NCBI RefSeq assembly: GCF_008711175.1
Contig: NZ_VWNF01000045.1
Coordinates: forward strand, 275,102 to 339,101
Source: Nesterenkonia ebinurensis
Lineage (GTDB): Bacteria > Actinomycetota > Actinomycetes > Actinomycetales > Micrococcaceae
Direction: 5' to 3'
DNA length: 64,000 nucleotides
Of the stretch, positions 16,281-25,330 are shown one piece after another. The position numbers and the translations under genes are program-made. Position 1 is the first letter of the stretch. Every line of letters starts with the position of its first letter. A model generated the notes under the pieces. It saw only the letters and a program-made list of their open reading frames with translations, had not been told where the DNA came from and did not search any database.

Positions 16281-17783
16281 TCAGATTACTGGGGGCTCGG
16301 CAGGCTCAGCCTGGGCGGCAAGGGCGTACTTATCACTCAGAGCCAGGCTCACTGCGCGCTGGCTGCGTTCCTGGATGCTCAGCTCACGCAGCTGGGTGCT
16401 GCGGTCGCCGAGCTTGTCCAGCAGGCTCTCCACGCGTTCATCGCGGACGGGGAAAGGGTCTTTGACCATCACGGCCTCCAAGGGCCGGTCAATGAGTTTG
16501 TGGTGCACCCAGTCCACCGTGGTCTCCGCACCGAAGGCCCGTGCGGTGGAGAGGAACTCCCCGCGCACCGCGGCCCGGGTGGACGGCGGGGTGATCAGCG
16601 CCTCCTCTACCTTCGCCTCGGTGAGGATCTCCTGGGCGCGTCGGCGGCGGACCAGCAGGTGGAAGAGTCCGCGCTCCGGATGTACATCGTGGTAGGCCAT
16701 ATCCAGCTGTTCTAGCCGCGGGTGGCCCATGGCCAACCCGCGCTGGGCGGCGACTTCGTCCACCAGTCGCTTTTTGATGGCCCAATCAATTTCGGTATCG
16801 ATCAGATGGTGTTCGCCGGTCTCCACCGCGGTCAGGGCCCGTTCCCAGAGCTCCAGGACCTGCCCCACGTGCTCGTGGTGGTCGCCCTGTTCGGCCACGA
16901 AGCGCTGGATCCGTTCCAGCAGGCCACGCTGAATCTGCACCGCGGTCATCTCTTCCCCGCCGCGAATACGGACCCGGGCCTGACCGGTGAGGTCATGGCT
17001 GATCTGCCGGATGGCGCCGATCGGGTTCTCCAGCTCGAAATCCCCCACCGGGACACCGGCCTCAATCATCCGCAGCACCAGGTCGGTGGAGCCGTAGCGC
17101 AGCAGGCTGGTGGTGGAGGACATATTGGAGTCCCCGACGATCACGTGCAGCCTGCGGTGGGTGGCAGCGTCGGCGTGCGGCTCGTCCCTGGTATTGATGA
17201 TCGGCCGGGAGCGGGTAGTGGCCGAGCTGATGCCCTCCCACATATGGTCTGCCCGCTGGCTGAAGGCGAAGTGCGGCGGCGTCTCCTCATCCCCCGGCAC
17301 CACCCGGCCGGCCCCGGCGATGATCTGCCGGGTGATCAGGAAGGGCAGCAGGATGCCGGAGAGTCTGCGGAAGTGGGTGGTGCGCGGGATGAGGTAGTTC
17401 TCATGGCTGCCGTAGGAGTTGCCGGCGGAGTCCACATTATTCTTCAGCACGTAGACCTGGCCGGTGAACCCGTCGGCGGCGATGCGCTGCTCAGCGGCCA
17501 GCGCCAGGTGGTGCATGATCATCTCACCGGCCCGGTCGGAGGCGATGAGGTCGATCAGGTCATCACACTCAGCGGTGGCGTACTCCGGATGCGAGCCCAC
17601 GTCCAGGTAGAGCCGTGAGCCGTTGGGGATGAAGATATTGGAACTGCGGCCAAACTCCACCACTGGGCGGAAGAGGTAACGGGCCAGCTCGTCCGGTGGC
17701 AGTCCTCGGCCGGGCAGCTGGTCGCTGGCTGGCCGGTGGATGAGGCCGAATTCGGTCTCGACCCCGTATATCCGGCGGTCCAC
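16281..17783 (-). CDS. pafA: Pup-protein ligase PafA
   Basis: A glutamine-synthetase-like ligase that joins the C-terminal glutamate of Pup to substrate lysines using ATP. It has 500 residues (Mycobacterium PafA has 452). Visible features are the ATP/Mg site GVETEFG (7-13), the catalytic-base Asp61 in LYLDVGSHPEY, the NxYGSHENYL segment near 118-130, and TRDEPHAD near 197-204. The GTG start at 17783 is only 3 bases after the pup stop, so the two are co-translated. In most proteasome-bearing actinobacteria prcB and prcA sit between pup and pafA; here they do not. The last ~20 residues (Ala/Pro rich) look like a disordered tail. Confidence 0.95.
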   Translation of the reverse strand: MDRRIYGVETEFGLIHRPASDQLPGRGLPPDELARYLFRPVVEFGRSSNIFIPNGSRLYLDVGSHPEYATAECDDLIDLIASDRAGEMIMHHLALAAEQRIAADGFTGQVYVLKNNVDSAGNSYGSHENYLIPRTTHFRRLSGILLPFLITRQIIAGAGRVVPGDEETPPHFAFSQRADHMWEGISSATTRSRPIINTRDEPHADAATHRRLHVIVGDSNMSSTTSLLRYGSTDLVLRMIEAGVPVGDFELENPIGAIRQISHDLTGQARVRIRGGEEMTAVQIQRGLLERIQRFVAEQGDHHEHVGQVLELWERALTAVETGEHHLIDTEIDWAIKKRLVDEVAAQRGLAMGHPRLEQLDMAYHDVHPERGLFHLLVRRRRAQEILTEAKVEEALITPPSTRAAVRGEFLSTARAFGAETTVDWVHHKLIDRPLEAVMVKDPFPVRDERVESLLDKLGDRSTQLRELSIQERSQRAVSLALSDKYALAAQAEPAEPPVI

Positions 17784-17786
17784 GCC

Positions 17787-17990
17787 CTACTGGCCACCCT
17801 TCTGCACGAAGCCCTTGACGAACTCTTCGGCATTGGCCTCCAGAACGGTGTCGATCTCATCGAGCAGACTGTCCAGCTCCTGGGCCCGCTCGGCTGACTG
17901 CGGGTTTCCCTTGACCTGGCCAGAGTCTGCGGATTCGGGGGTCTCCTCCCCGCCGGGGCGGTTCGGCTGCTTCTGCGGCTGTGCTGACAT
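17787..17990 (-). CDS. pup: prokaryotic ubiquitin-like protein Pup
   Basis: The 67-residue small modifier. The N-terminal half is disordered and polar. Residues 33-60 (AERAQELDSLLDEIDTVL and onward) form the coiled-coil segment that ARC/Mpa recognises. It ends in GGQ, so the final glutamine must be deamidated by Dop before PafA can ligate it. The gene lies 29 bases after dop and 3 before pafA. A TAAGAT box 6 bases before the ATG suggests its own leaderless promoter, which would allow high pup expression relative to its enzymes. Confidence 0.97.
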   Translation of the reverse strand: MSAQPQKQPNRPGGEETPESADSGQVKGNPQSAERAQELDSLLDEIDTVLEANAEEFVKGFVQKGGQ

Positions 17991-17996
17991 GGTTCT

Positions 17997-18023
17997 ATCT
18001 TATCGTGGGAAGGTGAACCTCAA
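17997..18023 (-). promoter_or_regulatory. candidate pup promoter
   Basis: On the minus strand TTGAGG (18023-18018) and TAAGAT (18002-17997) are separated by 15 bases, and the pup ATG follows after AGAACC. The -10 fits TANNNT and the spacing to the start codon suits leaderless initiation. The 15-base spacer is short, and the -35 overlaps the dop stop codon. Confidence 0.4.
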
Positions 18024-19669
18024 CTGAGCAGGTTCTGCAGGCCTGCCACCAGCTGTGCGTCCCCGGTGGCCTCGTTCAACACGGATTCGGCCTGTGCTCG
18101 GGTGCCGGAGAAGGGGTCGGAAAGATGCAGACGGACCGGCGGGGCGGCCGGGTCTGGTCGCAGCAGCACCTGGTCCCAGGAGGCCCCGGCCACTGCCTGG
18201 GAGTGCTGGCTGACCAGCTGACCGCGCAGCCAGGCTCGGGTCTCCTCCGGCGGATGCTGCGCGGCCCAGGCGATCTGATCATCGGTGAACAGCCGGCGCA
18301 TCCGTCCGGCCCGGGCAAGCCGGTAGTAGAGCCCCTTCTCTTCCCGAAGGTCGTGGTACTGCAGGTCGATCATGCCCAATCGAGGCGAGTCCCAGTCCAG
18401 GCCGTCGCGCCGTCGGTAGGAGTCCAGCAGCTGCAGTTTGGCCACCCAGTCCACCCGGTCAGCCCCCAGAGCCGGATCCTGGCCCAGGTCGCTGAGCAGC
18501 TGCTGCCAGGCCTCAACCACCTCAGCAGTCTCAGTGTCCGGGGCGGTGGGCGGCAGCTGGTCCAGCACAGCTTCCAAATACTCCTGCTGAATCTGCAGTG
18601 CGGTCATCGCCCCGTGGTTGGTGTGCACCGTGGCGGTCAAGGTGGGGTCATGGGAGATGGTCCTCAGCGCCTGCACCGGATCGTAGAGGCGGATTCCGGG
18701 CGCCTTGCCCGCCTCGATGAGGTCAAGCACCAGGGCGGTGGTACCCACCCGCAGCCAGGCGGAGTACTCGCTCATATTGGCGTCGCCGATGATGACATGC
18801 AGCCGGCGCCAGGAGTCGAAGTGGGCGTGCGGTTCGTCCCTGGTGTTGATGATGGGGCGGCGCACCGTGGTCTCCAAGCCCACCTGCTCCTCGAAGAAGT
18901 CGGCCCGCTGACTGATCTGGTACCCGGTGACCTGGTTCCGCTGCCCGATGCCCACCCGGCCGGCGCCGCAGATGACCTGCCGGGTGGTGAAGAACGGCAG
19001 CAGCCCCTCCACCAGCTGGTCGAAAGGCAGGCTGCGCGGCACCAGATAGTTCTCATGCGCCCCGTAGGAGACGGATTTGTTGTCTGTGTTGTTCTTGTAC
19101 AGCAGCACCTCAGGCGCCTCGGGCTCCTGGGAGAGCCGGGCAGCGGCAGCACGGGCTACGACGTCGCCGGCCACGTCATACAGCACAGCCCGCTTTGGGC
19201 CCACCGTCTCAGGGGCCGAGTACTCGGGGTGGGCGTGATCCACATAGAACCGGGCACCGTTGCCCAATACGAGATTCATCAGCAGCTGCGGCTGACCCTC
19301 TTTGAGCTCGAAGAAGTCTCCGCGCCAGTGGGCTGAGCCCGGCGGGTTGAACTCCTGCTCTGCTAAGTCGGCGGGGCTGGGGTCCCCGCCGGTGATATTG
19401 CCCAGCGCGTCCCGGATGGCATGCGGATCATCGGTGAGCTGGCTGGGGTGGGCGGCCGAACGCGGCAGCACCCAGCCGCGGGCGTCCACCAGCGGGGACT
19501 CCGACTGGTAATCCCATTCAGTGCCGGCCACCGCTCCCCCGGACTCGGTCACCTGGGCGGCATAGGCGTTGATCAGCTCGATGGACAGGGCCACATGGCT
19601 GGCCCGCGGGTTGGCTGGGGCATGGATTCCGTACTCGGTCTCCATGCCGATCAGGCGGCGCACGCTCAC
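18020..19669 (-). CDS. dop: depupylase/deamidase Dop
   Basis: A homologue of PafA that deamidates the C-terminal glutamine of Pup and removes Pup from proteins. It has 549 residues and begins VRRLIGMETEYGIHAP (GxETEYG ATP/Mg motif at 8-14). Residues 40-100 form the extended Dop loop that PafA lacks. The catalytic Asp is 144 in FYVDHAHPEY. NTRDEPHA appears again in the middle. The GTG start overlaps the arc stop by 4 bases. It acts in the same pathway as pup, pafA and arc around it. Confidence 0.95.
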   Translation of the reverse strand: MSVRRLIGMETEYGIHAPANPRASHVALSIELINAYAAQVTESGGAVAGTEWDYQSESPLVDARGWVLPRSAAHPSQLTDDPHAIRDALGNITGGDPSPADLAEQEFNPPGSAHWRGDFFELKEGQPQLLMNLVLGNGARFYVDHAHPEYSAPETVGPKRAVLYDVAGDVVARAAAARLSQEPEAPEVLLYKNNTDNKSVSYGAHENYLVPRSLPFDQLVEGLLPFFTTRQVICGAGRVGIGQRNQVTGYQISQRADFFEEQVGLETTVRRPIINTRDEPHAHFDSWRRLHVIIGDANMSEYSAWLRVGTTALVLDLIEAGKAPGIRLYDPVQALRTISHDPTLTATVHTNHGAMTALQIQQEYLEAVLDQLPPTAPDTETAEVVEAWQQLLSDLGQDPALGADRVDWVAKLQLLDSYRRRDGLDWDSPRLGMIDLQYHDLREEKGLYYRLARAGRMRRLFTDDQIAWAAQHPPEETRAWLRGQLVSQHSQAVAGASWDQVLLRPDPAAPPVRLHLSDPFSGTRAQAESVLNEATGDAQLVAGLQNLLS

Positions 19670-21225
19670 TGCGCCATCCCAATCCCGACGGCCATGGCGC
19701 GTTGCTCGGCAAGCTCCTGTTCGACGGCCTCGTGCAGGTGAGCCTCGGTGATTCCCTTGATCTCATTCTGCTCCGCACCGGCCAGGAACTCCTTGATGGC
19801 CAGCTTCTTGGCCCGGTCCACAATATTGCTCAGCACAGCCCCAGACATGAAACCGGCCTGCTCCGGGTAGAGTCGCTTCACCACCGTGTCGATCAGCGCA
19901 CTGCGGGCCTCGGCGTGGCCGCCGTGCTGCTCTATCAGGGCTGGCCGCAGCGGCACCGAGGCCCCCAGGTGGATCTTCAGGATCTGGCGGGCACCATCTG
20001 CTGAGGGCCGCTGCACGCGGATCTTGACGTCCAGCCGCCCGGGCCGCAGGATGGCCGGGTCGATCATGTCCTCGCGGTTGGAGGCGCCGATGACAATCAC
20101 ATTGTCCAGGGACTCCACTCCGTCGATCTCGGCCAGCAGCTGGGGGACGATGGTGGTCTCCACATCGGAGCTGACTCCGGTGCCGCGGGTGCGGAAGAGA
20201 GCCTCCATCTCATCGAAGAACACCACCACCGGGGAGCCTTCGGAAGCCCGTTCCCGGGCCCGGGAGAAGATCACCCGGATATGCCGTTCGGTCTCTCCCA
20301 CATATTTGTTGAGCAGCTCGGGGCCCTTGATGTTCAGGAAGAAGGCACCATTGCCGCTGTCATCCGCAAGGGAGGTGGCTACTGCCTTGGCGATCATGGT
20401 TTTGCCACAGCCGGGTGGCCCGTAGAGCAGAATGCCCTTGGGCGCTCGCAGCCCGTGCTCTCGGTAGAGCTCAGCATGCAGGAAGGGCAGCTCCACGGCA
20501 TCGCGGATCTGCTCGATCTGCTCGGCCAGCCCGCCGATCTGCTGGTAGGAAATATCGGGAGTCTCCTCCAGCACCACATCCTCCACCTCGGAGAGCGGCA
20601 CCACCTCGGTGGCGGTGCCTGTGCGCAGGTCCACCACTACCGCATCGCCGATCCGCACTGCCCGGTCCCCCTCGGCGGCCTGCACGGCTGCCGAGGAGAG
20701 CCGGACCACCCGCTCATCCTCACCGCGGGAGAGGATCACCAGGCGACCATCGGGCAGCACCTCCTTGACCCGGGCAATCTCACCGGTGCCCTCAGGCTCC
20801 AGCACCGCGATGATGGTGTAGTTCTCGTTGAGCAGCACCTCGTTGCCGGGGACCAGCTGCTCAGGCTTAATGAGCGGGGAGACCGAGACGCGCAGTTTGC
20901 GCCCGGAGTGCAGCACATCGCAGCCAGCGGCAGTGGCCGCGGCGATCTCCTTGCCCTCGGTGCGATCGCGGGCCTCCCGGTAGCCGATCACCGTGGCGAA
21001 GGTGAAGGGCGGCTGCCCGTCGGCCTCCAGTGCCTGCTTGAGCTGGTCGATCTGGCCGCGGGTGGCTTCCAGCAGGCCTTTCATCCGGTCGTTATTGCGT
21101 CCGGCAGCCTGAAGCTGATGATCCAGGTCCCGCTGGCGGGCACGCATGGTGTCTAACTGCCGGTGTGCCTGCTCCAGGCGGCTCTGCAGCGCTTCGGCGT
21201 CCTTCTGGGTGTCAGTGTCGGTCAT
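19666..21225 (-). CDS. arc: proteasome-associated-type AAA ATPase ARC (Mpa homologue)
   Basis: A 519-residue ring ATPase that unfolds pupylated proteins. Domains in order: N-terminal coiled coil (about 5-65) that binds Pup, two OB-fold interdomain segments (about 70-210), then the AAA module with Walker A GPPGCGKT at 269-276, pore-loop KYVG at 307-310 and Walker B VVVFFDEME at 333-341. The protein ends in GIGMAQ. Mpa proteins that dock on the 20S proteasome end in a GQYL-like tail, which is missing here. That agrees with the absence of prcBA in the locus and suggests a role like Corynebacterium ARC, which works without a proteasome. It overlaps trmI by 14 bases and dop by 4. Confidence 0.95.
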   Translation of the reverse strand: MTDTDTQKDAEALQSRLEQAHRQLDTMRARQRDLDHQLQAAGRNNDRMKGLLEATRGQIDQLKQALEADGQPPFTFATVIGYREARDRTEGKEIAAATAAGCDVLHSGRKLRVSVSPLIKPEQLVPGNEVLLNENYTIIAVLEPEGTGEIARVKEVLPDGRLVILSRGEDERVVRLSSAAVQAAEGDRAVRIGDAVVVDLRTGTATEVVPLSEVEDVVLEETPDISYQQIGGLAEQIEQIRDAVELPFLHAELYREHGLRAPKGILLYGPPGCGKTMIAKAVATSLADDSGNGAFFLNIKGPELLNKYVGETERHIRVIFSRARERASEGSPVVVFFDEMEALFRTRGTGVSSDVETTIVPQLLAEIDGVESLDNVIVIGASNREDMIDPAILRPGRLDVKIRVQRPSADGARQILKIHLGASVPLRPALIEQHGGHAEARSALIDTVVKRLYPEQAGFMSGAVLSNIVDRAKKLAIKEFLAGAEQNEIKGITEAHLHEAVEQELAEQRAMAVGIGMAQ

Positions 21226-22276
21226 CTGTGGGGACCTCCTTGGCTGCGTCAGCGTGCTTGATGGCGTTGGCGGCGGCGCGGCGGGCCTTCTTCTTGGATA
21301 CCATGCGGGTCTTCAGGCTTTCTTCATCCCAGGTGGGTGGGGCGTCCTGATCAGCGGTGCCGGGCCAGGCTCGGGTGTCCTCCGGCGCCGGCTCGGAGAC
21401 TTTCTCACGCCTCTTCAGCTCAAGCGGCAATTGGCTATCGGCCAGTCGGCGGGTCGAGAGCAGGAACCCGGTGTGGGCGACCATCCGGTGGTCGGGGCGC
21501 ACGGCCAGACCGTCCAGGTGCCAGGTGCGCAGCATGGTCTCATGAGCTTCCGGCTCGGTGAAGCCTCCCGAGGAACGGATGGCCTCGGTGAGCCTGGAGA
21601 GCTGTGTCACGGTGGCCACGTAGCTGACCCATACCCCGCCGGGGGTCAGCACAGTCCGCACTGCATCCAGGCACTCCCAGGGGGTGAGCATATCAAGCAC
21701 CACCCGGTCCACTCCCCCGGGGCTCTCAACCTCCAGGGGCTTCTGGGCGGCATCGCCGATGTGGATCTGCCAACCGGGGTGGGGCTGCCCGAAGAAGGCC
21801 TCCACGTTGCCGCGGGCGATCTCGGCGAACTCCTCGCGCAGCTCATAGGAGTTCAGGGTGCCGAAGTCCCCCACCGCACGCAGCAATGAGATGCTCAACG
21901 CCCCGGAGCCGACCCCTGCCTCCAGCACATGGGCACCGGGGAAGACATCGGCGACCTGCACAATCTGGGCGGAGTCCTTGGGATAGACCACTGTCGCCCC
22001 GCGCGGCATGGAGAGCACAAAGTCGTTCAGCAGCGGGCGCAGCACCTGGTACCGGTATCCCGCGCTGTTCTCCACCACGATGCCTTCTGGCTGGCCGATG
22101 AGCTGGTGGTGGTGCAGCACGCCTTGATGGGTGTGCCACTCACCGCCCTCAGTCAGAGTGATGGTGGACTTTCGGCCCTTGTAGTCGGTCAGCTGCACCC
22201 GCTGGCCGGCCTTCAGCGGCCCGGTGCGCATGTGCTTGCCGATGGGCCGCTGGCCCGTGTCCGATCCCCCGCTCAT
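21212..22276 (-). CDS. trmI: tRNA (adenine-58-N1)-methyltransferase TrmI
   Basis: An S-adenosylmethionine-dependent enzyme that methylates A58 in the T-loop of tRNAs. From the ATG at 22276, which overlaps the upstream HAD stop (ATGA), it has 354 residues. An N-terminal beta-rich domain includes YKGRKSTITL and GWEWHTHQG-like sequence; the Rossmann methyltransferase domain has the SAM motif VLEAGVGSGALS near 115-126 and the VVLDMLTPWE segment. The C-terminal ~80 residues are lysine/arginine rich and variable. A further upstream in-frame start at 22357 would lie inside the HAD gene and is unlikely. trmI just upstream of arc is the common actinobacterial order. Confidence 0.93.
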   Translation of the reverse strand: MSGGSDTGQRPIGKHMRTGPLKAGQRVQLTDYKGRKSTITLTEGGEWHTHQGVLHHHQLIGQPEGIVVENSAGYRYQVLRPLLNDFVLSMPRGATVVYPKDSAQIVQVADVFPGAHVLEAGVGSGALSISLLRAVGDFGTLNSYELREEFAEIARGNVEAFFGQPHPGWQIHIGDAAQKPLEVESPGGVDRVVLDMLTPWECLDAVRTVLTPGGVWVSYVATVTQLSRLTEAIRSSGGFTEPEAHETMLRTWHLDGLAVRPDHRMVAHTGFLLSTRRLADSQLPLELKRREKVSEPAPEDTRAWPGTADQDAPPTWDEESLKTRMVSKKKARRAAANAIKHADAAKEVPTDDRH

Positions 22277-22971
22277 ACGGCGGGAACCGGGTCGCGGACC
22301 AGCAGCTGGCGCAGATGCTCCACCCGGGCGCCGTCGAGGGTGTCGAAGACGTGCCACTGCCCAGTCTCCGGCAGCGGGGTGTAGTGCGGAATCGCGAGGG
22401 TGACCATGCCTGAGGCAGTTGCGGCAGCGGTGCCGGGCACGGAGTCCTCAATGGCGATGCAGCGGCTGCGCTGAAGCGGTGCACCGGTGCGCTCGGCGTG
22501 ATCGGCGGCCATCTTGTCGAAGGCCAGGTGGTAGGCCTCGGGGTCCGGTTTGCCTGCGCTGACCATATCCCCGGTGACGATGAACTCCAGCTGCCCGGCC
22601 GGCAGTGCCTGGTGGATGGCCCGGGCCAGCGGGGTGAAGCTCATGGTCACCAGGGCCGCCCGGACCTGCTCGGCCTGCAGTTCGGCCAGCAGGTCACGGG
22701 CCCCGGGCCGCCAGGGAATGCTCTCAGCGCATTTAGCCACCACCTGGGCGGTGAGATGGTCGATGATCTGCTGGGCGCTCATCTGCACCCCGGCCTCCTG
22801 GAGGATGCCGGCGGAGTAGCTCAGCGCCTGGCCCACCAACAGGTGGGCTTTCTCCTCGTTCCACGTCCCGCCATGTGCTTTGACCAGCTTGTATTCGGAT
22901 TCGATCCAGTAGGGCTCAGTATCGACCAGGGTGCCGTCCATATCCCAAAAAACGGCCTGCAGTTCTGACAT
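22273..22971 (-). CDS. HAD-superfamily phosphatase (beta-phosphoglucomutase-like)
   Basis: A 232-residue HAD hydrolase of subclass I. Motif I is FWDMDGTLVDTEP (9-21 or so, with the nucleophile Asp), a helical cap follows, motif II is LVTMSF (Ser/Thr position), and motif III/IV includes KPDPEAY and CIAIEDSVPG. Substrate not determinable; the family dephosphorylates sugar phosphates and similar molecules. The ATG at 22971 follows TACGAT by 7 bases, so it is preferred over the ATG at 22980. It heads the long minus block with trmI, arc, dop, pup and paf genes. Confidence 0.88.
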   Translation of the reverse strand: MSELQAVFWDMDGTLVDTEPYWIESEYKLVKAHGGTWNEEKAHLLVGQALSYSAGILQEAGVQMSAQQIIDHLTAQVVAKCAESIPWRPGARDLLAELQAEQVRAALVTMSFTPLARAIHQALPAGQLEFIVTGDMVSAGKPDPEAYHLAFDKMAADHAERTGAPLQRSRCIAIEDSVPGTAAATASGMVTLAIPHYTPLPETGQWHVFDTLDGARVEHLRQLLVRDPVPAV

Positions 22972-23023
22972 GCCCACCATCGTACGCTTCCACCTGCCCG
23001 GTGTTCCTACTAGTGTGAGAAAT
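22972..23023. promoter_or_regulatory. divergent leaderless promoters, HAD gene and PAC2 gene
   Basis: The 52-base gap holds TACGAT on the minus strand (22984-22979), 7 bases before the HAD ATG, and TAGTGT on the plus strand (23011-23016), 7 bases before the PAC2 GTG. There is no Shine-Dalgarno for either gene. The symmetry supports two back-to-back leaderless transcripts; -35 boxes are weak. Confidence 0.5.
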
Positions 23024-23977
23024 GTGAGCGAGGATTACCGAGCATCGGACCCCACGGACCCAGACGCCCCCGCCGAGAGTGTGGACCGGGCGGAGCTGCT
23101 GGCCGCTCACCTGCGCAGACTCTCAGCGGCCAATGGTGATGCTGCAGGCAGGCCCACGGTGATGGTGCTGGCTTTTGAGGGCTGGAACGATGCCGGCGGT
23201 GCGGCCTCGGCTGCGGTGCGCACTGTGGCCCAGGCGTTCAGCTCTGAGCTGGTGGAGAAGCTCACCGATGAGGAGTACTACGATTTCCAGTTCTCCCGCC
23301 CCAAGGTGGTGCGCAACTCCAGCGGACGGGAGATCATCTGGCCCTCCACCACTATTCTGCATGCCGCTCTGCCCTCTGCCGAGTTCGATCTGCTGTTCGT
23401 CCATGGGGTAGAGCCCAGCTTTCGTTGGCAGGCCTATACTGCCGATCTGCTCACCAAAGCCGCGGAGCATAATGTAGCCGCTGTGGTGCTGGTGGGTGCC
23501 CTGCTGGCCGATGTGCCGCATACCCGGCCGATCCCGGCGTCGTTCTCCTCCGAGGACGCTGAGATCCAGGAGCTTCTAGAAGTTGACGAACCCACCTATG
23601 AGGGTCCGGTGGGGATTGTGGGGGTGCTGGCGCATACCGCTTACCAGGTGGGGATACCGTCGATCTCACTGTGGGCGGCCGTGCCGCACTATGTGGGTCA
23701 GGCACCCTCGCCCAAGGCGCAGCTGGCGCTGATGCGCAAACTCGAGGAGCTGCTCGGCGTTCCCCTGGACCCACAAGAGACCGAGGAAATCGCCGAAGAC
23801 GCTGCGGCCTGGGAGCGCGGGGTGGATGATCTGGCCGAAGAGGACGCCGAGATCGCTGATTACGTCAAGCGCCTGGAGGAGGCCACTGACACCACTAATC
23901 TTCCGGAGGCCTCCGGGGAGGCGATCGCCGAGGAATTCGAGCGCTACCTGCGCCGCCGCAAGCCGCCTGAGCGGTGA
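23024..23977 (+). CDS. PAC2 family protein
   Basis: A 317-residue member of the PAC2 (proteasome assembly chaperone 2-like) superfamily, widespread in actinobacteria with no firm function. Recognisable parts are MVLAFEGWNDAGGAASAAV near 45-63, IWPSTTILHAALP near 107-119, LVGALLADVPHTRP near 159-172 and the VGILGVLAHTAYQ-like segment near 204-216 before GIPSISLWAAVPHYV. The C-terminal ~80 residues are charged and helical. GTG at 23024 is chosen for the leaderless -10 upstream and because it marks the start of typical sequence. Its nearness to the pup block is interesting given the family name, but the homology does not prove a link to pupylation. Confidence 0.85.
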   Translation: MSEDYRASDPTDPDAPAESVDRAELLAAHLRRLSAANGDAAGRPTVMVLAFEGWNDAGGAASAAVRTVAQAFSSELVEKLTDEEYYDFQFSRPKVVRNSSGREIIWPSTTILHAALPSAEFDLLFVHGVEPSFRWQAYTADLLTKAAEHNVAAVVLVGALLADVPHTRPIPASFSSEDAEIQELLEVDEPTYEGPVGIVGVLAHTAYQVGIPSISLWAAVPHYVGQAPSPKAQLALMRKLEELLGVPLDPQETEEIAEDAAAWERGVDDLAEEDAEIADYVKRLEEATDTTNLPEASGEAIAEEFERYLRRRKPPER

Positions 23978-23990
23978 CTACCCGGGCTAG

Positions 23991-25271
23991 CTAGCGCTCT
24001 GCCAGGTCCAGACCCAGCAGTGCCAGCACGACGTCGCGGGCACGGGTGACGCTGGTGGCAGCGGCAAGGTGCCCGCTGGCCCACATATCCAGGGCGCCCA
24101 GGGCGGCCGGTGCGTTGAGATTATTGCCGAGAGCACTCATCAGGGCATACTGCAGGTCCTCAGGTGAGCCGGCGCCGTCGTGATTCTCTGGGGTATGAGT
24201 CAGTGCCTGCTTCCACCCTGCCAGCCGCTGTTGGGCCTGCTGCAGTTCGGACTCGGTGTAGTCCCAGTCCGCCCGCCAGTGGTGGGAGAGGATGAGAGTG
24301 CGGATCACCTGCGGGTCCACTCCACGCTCGCGCAGCCCGGAGACCAGCACCAGGTTGCCGCGGGACTTAGACATCTTCTCCCCCTGAAGCCCCACCATTC
24401 CGGTGTGCATATAGCGCTCTGCCAGTGGCACCCCATCAGCGGCGGTGGCATGTGCGGCGGAGAATTCATGATGCGGGAACCGCAGGTCCGATCCCCCGCC
24501 CTGCACCGTGAAGGGGGCAGGCAGATGACGCCGGGCGATCACGGAGCATTCGATATGCCAGCCGGGGCGGCCGGGCCCCAGCTCACCGCCGGGCCACTGC
24601 GGCTCCCCCGCACGGGCGGCGCGCCAGAGCAGCGGGTCCAACGGGTCGCGCTTACCGGGGCGCTGTGGATCACCGCCGCGCTGCGGGAAGAGTTCCTCCA
24701 TGGTGGGTCGGTCGTAGCCGCCCACGCTGCCCAACCGCCATTCGGCGTGCTGCTGGGCTGCGGCGATGTCGAAGTAGTAGTCCGGGGTTCCAGCACCCTC
24801 GGCGTCAGCGGAGACCGGATAGGCCACACCCACCTCAACCAGCCTTTCCACGTCCTCCACTACGGCGGGGATCATCTCGACCGCGCCGAGGTAATGGGTG
24901 GGTGGGATCACGCGCAGCGCTTCCATGTCCTCACGGAAGAGCTGGACTTGGGATTCTGCCAACTGGCGCCAGTCCACTCTGGTGGCGGTGGCGCGCTCCA
25001 GCAGGGGGTCGTCGATGTCGGTGACGTTCTGTACGTACTGCACATCCAATCCGCAGGCCCGCCAGTAGCGCACCAGCAGGTCGAAGTGCACGTAGGTGTT
25101 GGCGTGTCCCAGGTGGGTGGCGTCATAGGGGGTGATTCCACAGACGTAGAGGGAGGCGATGCCGCCCCTGGAGGCGGTAGCTGCTGTGGTCCCGCTAGGG
25201 GTATCGTAGAGCTCGAGCGTTTCGGGCACCGGTGGCAGGTCGGGTACTGCAGGTAAGCTCCACGATTGCAC
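23991..25271 (-). CDS. mshC: mycothiol synthesis cysteine ligase MshC
   Basis: L-cysteine:1D-myo-inosityl-2-amino-2-deoxy-alpha-D-glucopyranoside ligase, the ATP-dependent step that adds cysteine in mycothiol synthesis. 426 residues, in the normal range. It is a CysRS paralogue: zinc-binding Cys44 in LYVCGITPYDATHLGHA (41-57, also the HIGH-type motif), a Cys/His zinc site later (HIECSVIARRHL), and the KMSKSRGN loop near 317-324. The TPYDATHLGHA version with ITPYDATH is typical of MshC rather than CysS. The GTG start at 25271 follows GAAAGGAT. Presence of mshC marks a mycothiol-producing actinobacterium. Confidence 0.95.
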   Translation of the reverse strand: MQSWSLPAVPDLPPVPETLELYDTPSGTTAATASRGGIASLYVCGITPYDATHLGHANTYVHFDLLVRYWRACGLDVQYVQNVTDIDDPLLERATATRVDWRQLAESQVQLFREDMEALRVIPPTHYLGAVEMIPAVVEDVERLVEVGVAYPVSADAEGAGTPDYYFDIAAAQQHAEWRLGSVGGYDRPTMEELFPQRGGDPQRPGKRDPLDPLLWRAARAGEPQWPGGELGPGRPGWHIECSVIARRHLPAPFTVQGGGSDLRFPHHEFSAAHATAADGVPLAERYMHTGMVGLQGEKMSKSRGNLVLVSGLRERGVDPQVIRTLILSHHWRADWDYTESELQQAQQRLAGWKQALTHTPENHDGAGSPEDLQYALMSALGNNLNAPAALGALDMWASGHLAAATSVTRARDVVLALLGLDLAER

Positions 25272-25330
25272 GCATTGATCCTTTCACGGGCGGACGGTCC
25301 AATCAGGGGTCAACCCGCCCAAGCGGTGGA

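Noticed and set aside
18125..19336. 403-codon plus-strand open frame opposite dop
   Set aside because: Antisense shadow; Gly/Val/His-rich composition and no start signal.
23024..23977. PAC2 protein as a proteasome assembly chaperone
   Set aside because: The family name is from a eukaryotic homologue; no proteasome is seen here and bacterial members have no shown role in assembly.
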